Part shown: positions 1 through 11,900 of the stretch, in pieces | Position numbering within the stretch: the stretch's first letter is position 1 | Layout of the letters: every line of letters starts with the position of its first letter | NCBI GenBank assembly: GCA_031216915.1 | Contig: CM062297.1 | Coordinates: 543,762,971 to 543,826,970 of the forward strand | Origin: Pictodentalium vernedei | Lineage: Eukaryota > Mollusca > Scaphopoda > Dentaliida > Dentaliidae | Reading direction: 5' to 3' | Length of the DNA stretch: 64,000 bases | Translations under genes and position numbers: made by a program | Notes under the pieces: model-generated | Seen by the model: the letters and a program-made list of their open reading frames with translations, nothing else | Told to the model about the DNA's origin: nothing | Databases searched by the model: none

Positions 1-2121
1 CACTTTTATTGTTAGAAAATCAGTTTTCATCAAAAGGCTCTTAGGGTATTTAATTCGAAACATTTAAACTATGCTAATGTGTTCAGGTAACATTTCTAGA
101 TCTGCATGAAGGTTTTGGAATTTTGATTTTTCCCCAGGTGGTTCCAGTGGAACCACTTTTATCATTAGAAAATCAGTTTTCATCGAAAGGCTCCTAGGGT
201 ATTCAATTCAAAATGTTTAAACTATGCTAATGTGTTCAGGTAACATCTCTAGATGTGCATGAAGGTTTCGGTATTTTGATTTTGCCCCCGGTGGTTCCAG
301 TGGAACCACTTTTATTGTTAGAAAATCAGTTTTCATCGAAAGGCTCCTAGGGTATTCAATTTGAAACGTTTAAACTATGCTAATGTGTTCAAGTAACATA
401 TCTAGATGTGCCTGAAGGTTTCGGAATTTTGATTTTGCCCCCAGTGGTTCCGGTGGAACCACTTTTATCATTAGAAAATCAGTTTTCATCGAAAGGTTCC
501 TCGGGTATTTAATTTAAAATGTTTAAACTATGCTAATGTGTTCAGGTAACATCTCTAGATGTGCATGAAGGTTTCAGAATTTTGTTTTTGCCCCTGGTGG
601 TTCCAGTGGAACCACTTTTATCGTTAGAAAATCAGTTTTCATCGAAAGGCTCCTAGGGTATTTAATTCGAAATATCAAACTATGCTAATGTGTTCAGGTA
701 GCAACTCGAGATGTGCATGAAGGTTTCGGAATTTTGATTCGGCCCCCCCCCCCCCCCCCCATGCCCCTCAACCCCCCATCCACTCCCCCCTCCCCCGGTG
801 GTTCCAGTCGATCCACTTTTATCATTAGAAAGTCAGTTTTCATCGAAAGTCTCCTTGGGTATTTAATTCGAAACGTTTAAACTATGCTAATGTGTTCAGG
901 TAACATATCTAGATGTACATGAAGGTTTCGGAATTTTGATTTTGCCCTCGGTGGTTCCGGTGGAACCACTTTTATCATTAGAAAATCAGTTTTCATCGAA
1001 AGGCTCCTAGGGTATTCAATTTGAAACGTTTAAACTATGCTAATGTGTTCAGGTAACATCTCTAGATGTGCATGAAGGTTCCGATATTTTGATTTTGCCC
1101 CCGGTGGTTCCAATGGAACCACTTTTATCGTTAGAAAATCAGTTTTCATTGAAAGGCTCCTAGGGTATTTAATTCGAAATGTTTAAACTATGCTAGTGTG
1201 TTCAGGTAATATCTTTAGATGTGCATGAAGGTTTCGGAATTTTGATTTTGCCCCCGGTGGTTCCAGTGGAACCACTTTTATCGTTAGAAAATCAGTTTTC
1301 ATTGAAAGGCTCCCAGGGTATTCAATTCAAAACATTTAAACTATGCTAATGAGTTCAGGTAACATCTCTAGATGTGTATGAAGGTTTCGGAATTTTGATT
1401 TTGCCCCCGGTGGTTCCAGTGGAACCACTTTTATCGTTAGAACATCAGTTTTCATCGAAAGGCTCCTAGGGTATTTAATTCGAAATGCTTAAACTATGCT
1501 AATGTGTTCGGGTAACATCTCTAGATGTGCATGAAGGTTTCGGAATTTTGATTTTGCCCTCCGGTGGTTCCAGTGGAACCACTTTTATCGATAGAAAATC
1601 AGTTTTCATTGAAAGGCTCCTAGGGTATTTAATTCGAAATGCTTAAAATATGCTAATGTATTCAGGTAGCAACTCTGGATGTGCATGAAGGTTTCGGGAT
1701 TTTGATTCGGCCCCCGGTGGTTCCAGTGGAACCACTTTTATCATTGGAAAATCAGTTTTCATCGAAAGTCTTCTAGGATATTTAATTTGAATCGTATAAA
1801 CTATGCTGATGTGTTCATGTAGCATCACTAGATGTGTATGAAGGTTTCGGAATTTTGATTTTGCCCCAGGTGGTTCCAGTGGAACCACTTTTATTCTTAG
1901 AAAATCAGTTTTCATCAAAAGGCTCTTAGGGTATTTAATTCAAAACGTTCAAACTATGCTAATGTGTTCAGGTAACATTTCTAGATCTGCATGAAGGTTT
2001 TGGAATTTTGATTTTTCCCCAGGTGGTTCCAGTGGAACCACTTTTATCATTAGAAAATCAGTTTTCATCGAAAGGCTCCTTGGGTATTAATTCGAAACGT
2101 TAAGACTATGCTAAGGTGTTG
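1..2121. repeat. 153-bp satellite array
   Basis: About 14 head-to-tail copies of a 153-bp unit. The word gtggttccagtgg recurs at 138, 291, 444 and 597, exactly 153 bp apart. Units share an accactttta start, a ctatgctaatgtgttcagg middle and a tgaaggtttcgg end, with a few percent divergence. One unit carries a poly-C expansion near 743-760. Since 153 is 51 codons, open frames run through neighbouring units (for example 1643-1918 on the minus strand), but these are repeat translations and not genes. The array continues off the left edge of the window. Confidence 0.95.
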
Positions 2122-2488
2122 CTAAGGAAATGCGGTGATACACCATTGTGTGCTTTGCACACAAATAACTCGATCTAGTTTCGTTTTGTTTTGGTTTGGG
2201 AAGACGTTGTGTTGTAAACAGGTAATAAAATGAAATTCCAAACACCTAATTCAAAACAAACTGTGTGATATATTTTGTGATATATTACAATAAATTTCTG
2301 GCCTTATAGTTCTATGATACATCTGTTAGTTACCAAAATATCACAATAGAAACATGGTTTGAACCATTATGGGCACAGACCTATTATAGACACACTGACT
2401 TTACACACTGTACATATTAATACTGCAACCTACATTTTGAAGTGCACTGTACAGTACACCTCCCCCTCCTACTCCCTCCCTCCCACCC

Positions 2489-2539
<51 letters not shown>

Positions 2540-2547
2540 AAAGTTTT
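2122..2547. repeat. Intergenic spacer with CT microsatellite
   Basis: AT-rich non-coding DNA follows the satellite. From about 2494 to 2536 it holds an uninterrupted run of roughly twenty CT dinucleotides. I see no gene or promoter in the rest. Confidence 0.8.
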
Positions 2548-4347
2548 TTAGCTCCCACTGAAAGTCAGAGGGAGCTTAAGTGATCACTTTCTGTTTGTCG
2601 TCCATCTGTCCCAACTGGCATGAACTTCACATTATCTACTTTGCCTCATAAATGGCCAATTTAGTCTAAATTTGATGTGCACGTTCCTTATATGTCAATT
2701 AAATTTTGTCCAAATAAAATCACATGGCATCACAAGGGGCATAACTCTGTAACTCATATTCAAGTTTGTTCAAATCGTGTCCCTGGGTTAATATTTGGAT
2801 TATAGGAGCCCGAATTTTAACTGAAAATTGCAGGAGGGTCATTATGGTTTGCCTCAAATCACCCTGGAGGGCCATTTTGGGTTCACCTAAAATGACCCCA
2901 GGAGGACCATTTATAATTTGCGGGGGCCATTTTGTTTCAGCTTGCTGGGTAGACAACTAATATCATTTTAAGGTACATGGTTTGTGTAATTATGATGTAC
3001 ATCATTACGCAATGTATAGATGCAGGCTTGAATATTTGAATGCAAGAAACCAGTCTACCCATGACACTAACAGTGAGTGTTATAGTTATCTTGCATCCAA
3101 ATAATCAAGCCTGCATCTATACATTACATGATGACTGTACAAGCCAGTGCACTGTGCTCAGTATGGCTCACTGCCAGATGCCAATAACTTTGGGCGAATC
3201 AATCAGATTTCGGTGGATGATTGATCCCGGCTTTGATATTGGGACCAAACATCCCAGGCGAATCATTAGGGGTCGAACTGGCTTGGGGACGATACGTCCC
3301 ATAATCACACGTGACATGAGAGTTGTCACAGTCTGATGTACAATGTAATAACTAATTACAGCTTTGGAATTGGCAGACCTCTCTCTCGTATTTGGAAAGT
3401 TGCCACTGGCAACAAACAACCTTCGATGAGTTTAGTGCAGTTATGCATCAAATATTTTCCTTTGTGAAACCTTGCAGGGCACATTTATGATCAGATTGCT
3501 TTGCTTGTTTTGGGTGACTTCTAGATGGGAGCTATCGATTTTCTTTCATTTACATCAAAAAATGTTTCCACTGGCAATGGCCTTTAAACTTATTTAGTTC
3601 TTCATCTGTATATTCCTTTGGCATGCCCTACAGGGCACATTTATGATTGGATCAGTTTGAAATTTGGTATGCTTTTTTTGGGTTGACCTCTAGGTGAGAG
3701 TTATCGATTTTCTTCCTTTTCCATCAAAAAATGTTGCCCTTGGCAACGGCCTTTGAACTTAGTTTAGTCAATCATCAATATATTCCTTTGGCACACCCAA
3801 CATGGCACAGTCTTTGAACTTAGTTTAGTCAGGCATCAGTATATTCTTTTGGCACACCCTGCAGGGCACCTTTAAGAACAGATCACTTTGAAACCTGGTA
3901 TGCTTGTTTACGGTGACCTATAGATTTTCGTCCATTTCCCTCAAAAATAGTTGGCGTTGGCAATGACCTTCGATGAACTTAGTGCAGTTATGGATCAACG
4001 AATTGATTTTCTTTCATTTCCATAAAAAATTATTGTCATTAGTGCCAGCCTTTAAACTTAGTGCATCTGTGCAGCAACATATCCCTTTTAGACTCTATAC
4101 ACAACATATTTATGAATTTCCAGAACAAAAAAAAAAAAAACTTTGGCATGCCTCAGAGGGCACATTCGTTATCGATTTTTTTTAAAACTTGGTATGCTTA
4201 TTAAGGGAGACCAGGGTTGGAGCTATCGATTTTCTTTTCATTTCAATCAAAAACTATTCCTGTTGGCAACAACCTTTGAATTTATTGCGTTTGTGCATTA
4301 ACATTCTTTCTGCAGGGCACATTTATCATAGGATTGTTTTTATACGC
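2548..4347. repeat. Mollusc-type dispersed repeat with degenerate tandem core
   Basis: It begins with an agctccc/gggagct inverted pair and a gtgatcac word, like the better-preserved copy at 54431. From about 3478 it becomes diverged tandem units of roughly 155-180 bp, each with gggcacatttatga, atcgattttctttc and ggcaacggcctttgaactt words (starts near 3478, 3632, 3866, 4150 and 4315). The same unit resumes after 5320, so the element at 4348-5312 is nested inside it. No coding potential beyond random short frames. Confidence 0.65.
3007..3128. repeat. Imperfect palindrome, about 40-bp arms
   Basis: The left arm (about 3007-3047) and right arm (about 3089-3128) are near-perfect reverse complements around the word gatgcaggcttga and its complement. 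The loop is about 41 bp. This looks like a foldback or MITE-like remnant inside the dispersed repeat. Confidence 0.8.
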
Positions 4348-5312
4348 CCGTTTGAAAAATGGGACGTATTATAGTATGGCATTGTCCGTCCGTCTGTCCG
4401 TCCGTCCGTCCGTTTGGTTTCCGAACAATAACTTTAGTATTTGTTTTCTGATCGGCTCCAAATGTGATATGTGGTTTAATCACAACAAAATACAGGTCAG
4501 GTTCGAATATGGGGTCGGTCCGAACATTTTTCGCCTGAATTATGGCCCCAGTTGGACTTAGAATTTGTCAAATATTTGGTTTCCGGATGATAACTTTAGT
4601 ATTTGTTTTCCGATCGGCTCCAAATGTGGTATGTGGTTTAATCACAACAAAATACAGATCACGTTCGAATATGGGGTCGGTCCGAACATTTTTCGCCTGA
4701 ATTATGGCCCCTGTTGGACTTAGAATTCGTCAAATATTTGGTTTCCGGATGATAACTTTAGTATTTGTTTTCTGATCGGCTCCAAATTTGGTATGTGGTT
4801 TAATCACAACAAAATACAGGTCAAGTTCAAATATGGGGTCGGTCTGAACAATTTTTGCCTGAATTATGGCCCCTGTTGGACTTAGAATTCGTCAAATATT
4901 TGGTTTCCGGATGATAACTTTAGTATTTGTTTTCCAATCGGCTCCAAACTTGGTATGTGGTTTAATCACAACAAAATACAGGTCAAGTTCGAATATGGGG
5001 GTCGGTCTAAACAATTTTTGCCTGAATTATGGCCCCTGTTGGACTTAGAATTCGTCAAATATTTGGTTTCCGGATGATAACTTTAGTATTTGTTTTTCGA
5101 TTGGCTTCAAACTTGTTAGTCTTTTTCTCAAATGACTGAAAAATTTAGTCATTTCACAAAATCGCTGATTTCAAAGTCTGACCGTAACATATATATATAT
5201 GCCAGTATAAATTTCTCGCACTCTAAAAAAATTGCAAATGTGTTAAAATGGTACAATTTGAACAGTTCACGGGCGTATGATGCAATGCCCAGCGGTGCTC
5301 TTGTTGAACTTG
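4348..5312. mobile_element. Pearl-like non-autonomous element with 162-bp core repeats
   Basis: The element starts with atacgcccg (near 4350) and carries the reverse complement cgggcgtat near 5270-5279. After a CCGT-type microsatellite (4386-4412) come about 4.5 tandem copies of a 162-163 bp unit; tttggtttccg recurs at 4413, 4575, 4737, 4899 and 5062. This architecture, terminal or subterminal inverted repeats, a tetranucleotide microsatellite and a core of about 160-bp repeats, matches my knowledge of the pearl/Helentron-associated elements of bivalves. The family assignment is inference. No protein is encoded. Confidence 0.65.
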
Positions 5313-6018
5313 GAGAGCTCATAAGGCGAGACCTCTAGATAAAAGCTGTTGATTAGCCTTAATTTTTGTGAAAAAAGTTGCTGATTACAATGATCCTTAA
5401 ACGTACTGCATTTGTATCAACATTCTTTCTTTAGCCAGCCCTACGGTTTACATTTAAAAATGCATGGATTGCACTGACGTTATGCACACACAATGCCATT
5501 TTGTTAGAAGTTTCACCAAATAACAATGGATCCAATGATCTTAAATTTTGCCATTTCACTTATAATTACCAAGTTCAAGTTTGTCAAGTTGAGCTATAGT
5601 GTCATTGACACTTTCATTATTTCATAGCCATTAGGAATTTATGATGAAAATCATTAAAAATCTCACAATATTTATAAATCACCTTGTAGCAGCTCGAACT
5701 CAGCGTTCGCCATAAATTTCTACATCACCATGAAGGTTGAGAGATGTATTGTATAGAACACGACCCTACACAATATGACCCTGGCTATTGAAAGTGTCAC
5801 TAAATGTTAACCACTAAATATAGTTTTATCATAAAGCGGGGGCATTATTGTCTCATGGACACATTCAGTAGCCTGTTGTATTGGTGCTATGGTGCAAGAG
5901 GGAGAAGTTAAGATATTGATTAATTCAAAACCAACAAAGATAAATGACTAGAAGCTCATCCTTGGCATGGGGAGGGGGAGGGGGGGGGGAGGCACAGCTA
6001 CCCTTGGCATTGCACTTA

Positions 6019-6262
6019 TTTATTTATTTATTTATTGGGGGTTAATGGCATTTTCAACAGCCAGGGTCACCTCATGTCAGACAGGGTGGAGAAAGCCAGG
6101 GTATCTGGGGAGAACCACCAAGCAGTGGCGTGCAAGTGCCAGACTCCCTGCCATACTAACTCCAAGCAGGGTTAGCACTGGTTGAAGTCAAGTGCACTAT
6201 CGATGTGCAGTATGCCTTAGTGCACCACTCCACTGTGCCTCCACATGGGCAATCAGGATACA
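6019..6262 (-). mobile_element. Truncated tRNA-SINE copy
   Basis: The tail of ttta repeats followed by body words shared with the fuller SINE at 41384-41739 (gagaaccaccaagca, agcagggttagcactggttgaag, tcgatgtgcagta) shows a copy of the same family in the same orientation. It ends near 6262 and lacks the tRNA-like head with the pol III boxes, so it is 5'-truncated and should not be transcribed on its own. Confidence 0.7.
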
Positions 6263-6742
6263 ATGTAGGTGGACCATTCGGTTTGAAGTTCAGTGGGGGG
6301 GGCGGGGGGGGGGCTTATCCCTTGGGATGGGAGGTGGATATACGCTGGGAGAAAGAGACAATGTTATGGCAGAATCAAGACATATAGATATTTGATCGAA
6401 CCCCCATATTTGAAATTTTTTCTTACAACCATAAATGTATGTGATTGGAAGGGGCAGCTGCCGCCCCTTTGTTACAAGGGAATTCAGCTGTTTTCAGAAA
6501 AAAAGGGGTATTTTCGTTGTAAATGCTAGAAAGCTTACATTTTGTTTTCAATTTCAGCACCTCAGAGTACAGTAATTTCAGAGTTTTCATGTAAGGACCA
6601 TCAGAGCGAATCCTATGTAGGTAAGGCCAGTTTAAAGGGAAAAATCAAAGCAAGGCAAAGTTTAACCACTCCCCCCCATCCCCCCCACCCCCAGCCTTCT
6701 CAATGTGTGCTGTGAATGTCTTTGATGATCTTTTAACAGGGG

Positions 6743-6863
6743 TCCATCATCAGCAGCATAGGTGTTTGTATCTGCCTGAAGTATAGCTGCTCTGTTGGCC
6801 AATATTTGGCCAACAGAGCAGTTAAACTTCGGGCAGATGCAAAGACCTGTCCAATGATGATTG
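6743..6863. repeat. Long palindrome centred at 6805
   Basis: Arms of about 40 bp read outward from ggccaatatttggcc with only scattered mismatches; the flanks ccatcat and atgatgattgg extend the symmetry. It probably marks a foldback or MITE-like element and would extrude or form a hairpin when single-stranded. Confidence 0.85.
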
Positions 6864-8876
6864 GTTGACGCTCAACATCATTCCACCTTTCATTAGTACT
6901 AGATCATTCAACTTGGCAAAAATTTCACATGACCCAGAGACAATTTGGCTTGACCCTTTTTTCAACGTTTTCATTCAGTGCATGTTTTTTATTTTAGGTA
7001 ACTGCCTCGCAACCCAAACACCCATTCACCTTAAATGGGCAGGCCTGGATAATAATTACTATCCAAAATGAAAGTGGGATGTATTGTAAATGACAATATT
7101 CATTTCTATTCCACAGATGTCGAACAATGCCACATTCTCAATGAAATCTCCCAAAAGTTCCTGAGTTTTGTTATACTTCACTTCATGTTTTTGTTTATTT
7201 CTAAAATGTCAGATATGGGATTTTTTTTCGATTGTTGCTTTTCATATTTACCTTCTGTTGGAAGTATGTTCAAAATCTAAATGACTAAAGTTCAAAAACT
7301 GTAACTATGGTCACATTGGAAAAGCCAGTATAGATCAAAACAAGCTTATCGATCCTGTGGGTTCATCCAAACTGAACTGAGTGTTACATTGTTAAAGCTT
7401 ACCATATGAGGTCGAAAACCACTGGAATGGGTACTGAGCTACCTCTGCATCAAACGCATTGGAGGCATCATAGGCACCGCAGTGGTGTGGAAAAAGGGTC
7501 TGTAGAAACATTACTGAATTTTTGGTTGTGATCGATCAACCGAGTTGGCCGCCTGGGCACATACCTGAATTGGTTTAGCACAGTTTGCAGTTCATATTTA
7601 TGAAGCGATTTCATTGCAACTTGATGGGATGACTCTGTTTAATGTCTAGAGGAGAATATCCTATTTTGGTCTGGTTCGGTCAGCCATGATGGCCACAGGG
7701 GCATGTTACCTAGATTCCTTTAGCAAAGTCTACAGGTTGCATTTATGAAGGGATTTCATTGTAAATTGGTAAGATGACTAGTCTACATAAGCACTTGCAA
7801 ACTTTCTCCTCACTTGGACCACTGAGTGCATCACAGGGTTCCATGGTGATGGAAGTTTGCAATTGCTGCTTGGATTTTGTCCTTGGAGATTGTAAATAAT
7901 TATTAAGTGAAAAATCTTTTCCACGTCGATTTTAGTAGTAATCCATTCTTCACATACTGTAGTCTCAATATTTTCTTTTTTGTGATTTCACTCCCTACCT
8001 TGCTAATGAAAATTATATTTTGCATTGCACAGTGCAGATGTTCTTGTGTATTTCAGATTACTTCATTCTTCTGCAGTAAGGAACACGCTAACTAACAAAC
8101 ATTTTCTGTGCTAGTTGTGAAAGGACTTCTAGTTTCTACTGTATGTTAACTGTGAGAGACACAATTCTTTAGTACAGACTACACCTCAAATTATTCTTGT
8201 TGGAAACATAGCATGTAGGATTCCAAACTTAACATTTTCTCAATTTTCACAATTTTTTTCTTATTTCATATTCCTTTCATAAACATGTTTGAACATTATC
8301 CTTTTCTTCCAACACTTCACACAGTCAAGTTAGCTACAGTGTCATTGACACTTTCATTGTATTTTAAACTGGCCCATCAGTTGCAATGTGGTATTTTCAC
8401 ATATTTCCATTTGATGTTGACAATTCAGGCATATTTTTATTTTTTTGTGTTCAGGTAAAAAGAAGTGGCAGTTGCCATGCTTGTTGTCAGATTAGAGTAT
8501 TTACCATCTCTGATTCAAATGCAGTAGTCTAAATGCCCACCTAAACGGTAATCAGCTGGCACTGTCTCCTCTACATCAATGTGGCCATCCAGAGACAAGT
8601 GAGCACTTTCTCTTGGTCTGCTCAGTATATTCTTAGGTTTGGTATAATATGTTGGGACATTTCCTTTCATCATTGACTGCACTATGCTTTTTGGGTGGAT
8701 CCAAGCACTTCTGAAATAAATACAGTTGTCTGTACAGAGCTTTATTTTTGCTACTAGAGGGTTCAGCTAACTAGCAGACCAATGCGATGGTATCTGTGAC
8801 TTCAGTTAGATGGTCAGTACCCCACTCCGTTGGTAGGGTACAATTCATCTGAACATGGATGAACGTCTCTGTACTT

Positions 8877-8976
8877 NNNNNNNNNNNNNNNNNNNNNNNN
8901 NNNNNNNNNNNNNNNNNNNNNNNNNNNNNNNNNNNNNNNNNNNNNNNNNNNNNNNNNNNNNNNNNNNNNNNNNNNN
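8877..8976. other. Assembly gap (100 N)
   Basis: Exactly 100 N, the usual placeholder for a gap of unknown length. The left edge of the neighbouring 144-bp satellite lies inside it, so the satellite is probably longer than shown. Confidence 1.
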
Positions 8977-11900
8977 CCCGCGAATTTCCATCAATAATTA
9001 CGATTTTGAACATTTGGTCACTTTTAGGGTCCAATCTGGCCCCTGAAAAGGGGGTGGGAGTGTGAACCTTAGGATTTGAATAATCTTGTATTTTAGGGCG
9101 CCACCCTATAACGCCGTGTGTTCCGCGAATTTCGGTCAATAATTACGATTTTGACCATTTGGTCACTTTTAGGGTCCAATGTGGCCCTAAAAAGGGGTGG
9201 GAGGGTGAACCTTAGGATTTGAATAATCTTGTATTTTCGGGCGCCACCCTATGACGCCGTGTGTTCCGCGAATTTCGGTCAATAATTACGATTTTGACCA
9301 TTTGGTCACTTTTAGGGTCCAATGTGGCCCCTAAAAAGGGGTGGGAGGGTAAACCTTAGGATTTGAATAATCTTGTATTTTCAGCGCCACCCTATGACGC
9401 CGTTTGTTCTGCGAATTTCCATCAATAATTACGATTTTGACCATTTGGTCACTTTTAGGGTCCAATGTGGCCCCTAAAAAGGGGGTGGGAGGGTGAACCT
9501 TAGGATTTGAATAATCTTGTATTTTAGGGCGCCACCCTATAAGGCCGTTTGCTCCGCGTATTTCCGTCAATAATTACGATTTTGACCATTTTGGTCACTT
9601 TTAGGGTCCCAATCTGGCCCCTAAAAAGGGGGTGGGAGTGTGAAACCTTAGGATTTTAATAATCTTGTATTTTAGGGCGCCACCCTATAAGGCCCTTTGC
9701 TCCGTGAATTTTCCATCAATAATTACGATTTTGACCATTTCGTCACTTTTAGGGTCCAATCTGGCCCCTAAAAAGGGGTGGTAGTGTGAACCTTAGGATT
9801 TGAATAATCTTGTATTTTAGGGCGCCACCGTATAAGGCTGTTTGTTCTGGGAATTTCCATCAATAATTACGATTTTGACCATTTGGTCACTTTTAGGCTC
9901 CAATCTGGCCCCTAAAAAGGGGTGGGAGTGTGAACCTTAGGATTTGAATAATCTTGTATTTTAGGGCGCCACCCTATAAGGCCGTTTATTCCGCGAATTT
10001 CCGTCAATAATTATGATTTTGACCATTTGGTCACTTTAGGGTCCAATGTGGGCCCCTAAAAAGGGGGGGGGGGGGTGAACCTTAGATTTGAATAATCTTG
10101 TATTTTCGGGCGCCACCCTGTGACGCCGTTTGTTCCGCAAATTTCCATCAATAATTACGATTTTTCACCATTTGGTCACTTTTAGGGTCCAATATGGCCC
10201 CTAAAAAAGGGGTTGGAGGGCGAACCTTAGGATTTGAATAATCTTGTATTTTAGGGCGCCACCCTATAAGGCCGTTTGTTCCGCGAATTTCCATCAATAA
10301 TTACGATTTTGACCCATTTGGCCACTTTTAGGGTCCAATCTGGCCCCTAAAAAAGGGGTGGGAGTGTGAACCTTAGGATTTGAATAATCTTGTATTTCAG
10401 GGCGCCACCCTATAAGGCCGTTTGCTCCGCGAATTTCCGTCAATAATTACGATTTTTGACCATTTGGTCACTTTTAGGGTCCAATCTGGCCCCTAAAAAG
10501 GGGTGGGAGTGTGACCTTACGATTTGAATAATCTTGTATTTTAGGGCGCCATGCTATAACGCCGTGTGTTCGCCGAATTTCGGTCAAAAATTACGATTTT
10601 GACCATTTGGTCACTTTAGGGTCCAATCTGGCCCCTAAAAAGGGGTGGGAGTGTGAACCTTAGGATATTGAATAATCTTGTATTTTCGGGCGCCACCCTA
10701 TAAGGGCCGTTTGTTTCGCGAATTTTGGCTAACAGTTACGAGTTTGACCATTTGGTCACTTTTAGGGTCCAATATGGCCCCTAAAAAGGGGTTGGAGGGT
10801 GAACCATAGGATTTGAATAATCTTGTATTTTAGGGCGCCACCCTATAAGGCCCTTTGCTCCACGAATTTCCGTCAATAATTACGATTTTTGACCATTTGG
10901 TCACTTTTAGGGTCCAATCCGGCCCCTGAAAAGGGGGTGGGAGTGTGAACCTTAGGATTTGAATAATCTTGTATTTTAGGGCGCCACCCTATAACGCCGT
11001 GTATTCGCCGAATCTCGGTCAATAATTACGATTTTGACCATTTGGTCCACTTTTAGGGTCCAATGTGGCCCCTAAAAAGGGGGTGGGAGGGTGAACCTTA
11101 GGATGTGAATAATCTTATATTTTCGGGCGCCACCCTATGACGCCGTGTGTTCCGCGAATTTCGGTCAATAATTACGATTTTGACCATTTGGTCACTTTTA
11201 GGGTCCAATGTGGCCCCTACAAAGGGGTGGGAGGGTGAACCTTAGGATTTGAATAATCTTGTATTTTCGGCGCCACCCTATGACACCATTTGTTACGCGA
11301 ATTTCCATCAATAATTACGATTTTGACCATTTGGTCACTTTTAGGATCCAATGTGGCCCCTAAAAAGGGGTGGGAGTGTGATCCTTAGGATTTGAATAAT
11401 CTTGTGTTTTAGGGCGCCACCCTATAACGCCGTGTATTTGCCGAATCTCCTTCAATAATTACGATTTTGACCATTTGGTCACATTTAGTGTCCAATCTGG
11501 CCCCTAAAAAGGGGTGGTAGTGTGAACCTTAGGATTTGAATAATCTTGTATTTTAGGGCGCCACCCTATAAGGCCGTTTGTTCCGCGAATTTCCATCAAT
11601 AATTACGATTTTGACCATTTGGTCACTTTTAGGGTCCAATCCGGCCCCTGAAAAGGGTGGGAGTGTGAACCTTAGGATTTGAATAATCTTGTATTTTAGG
11701 GCGCCACCCTATAACGCCGTGTATTCGCCGAATCTCGGTCAATAATTACGATTTTGACCATTTGGTCACTTTTAGGGTCCAATGTGGCCCCTAAAAAGGG
11801 GTGGGAGGGTGAACCTTAGGATTTGAATAATCTTATATTTTCGGGCGCCACCCTATGACGCCGTGTGTTCCGCGAATTTCGGTCAATAATTACGATTTTG

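Larger units (their letters stand above)
5313..8876. other. Gene-free intergenic stretch
   Basis: AT-rich DNA with G/C homopolymer runs (5976-5991, 6296-6312, 6669-6693) and old repeat fragments. The word agtgtcattgacactttcatt occurs near both 5598 and 8338, marking two remnants of one dispersed repeat. I see no open frame with protein-like composition, no RNA gene and no convincing promoter. A SINE fragment and a palindrome inside it are listed separately. Confidence 0.6.

Noticed and set aside
1643-1918. Repetitive 91-codon minus-strand frame
   Set aside because: It is a translation of the 153-bp satellite with a 51-residue period.
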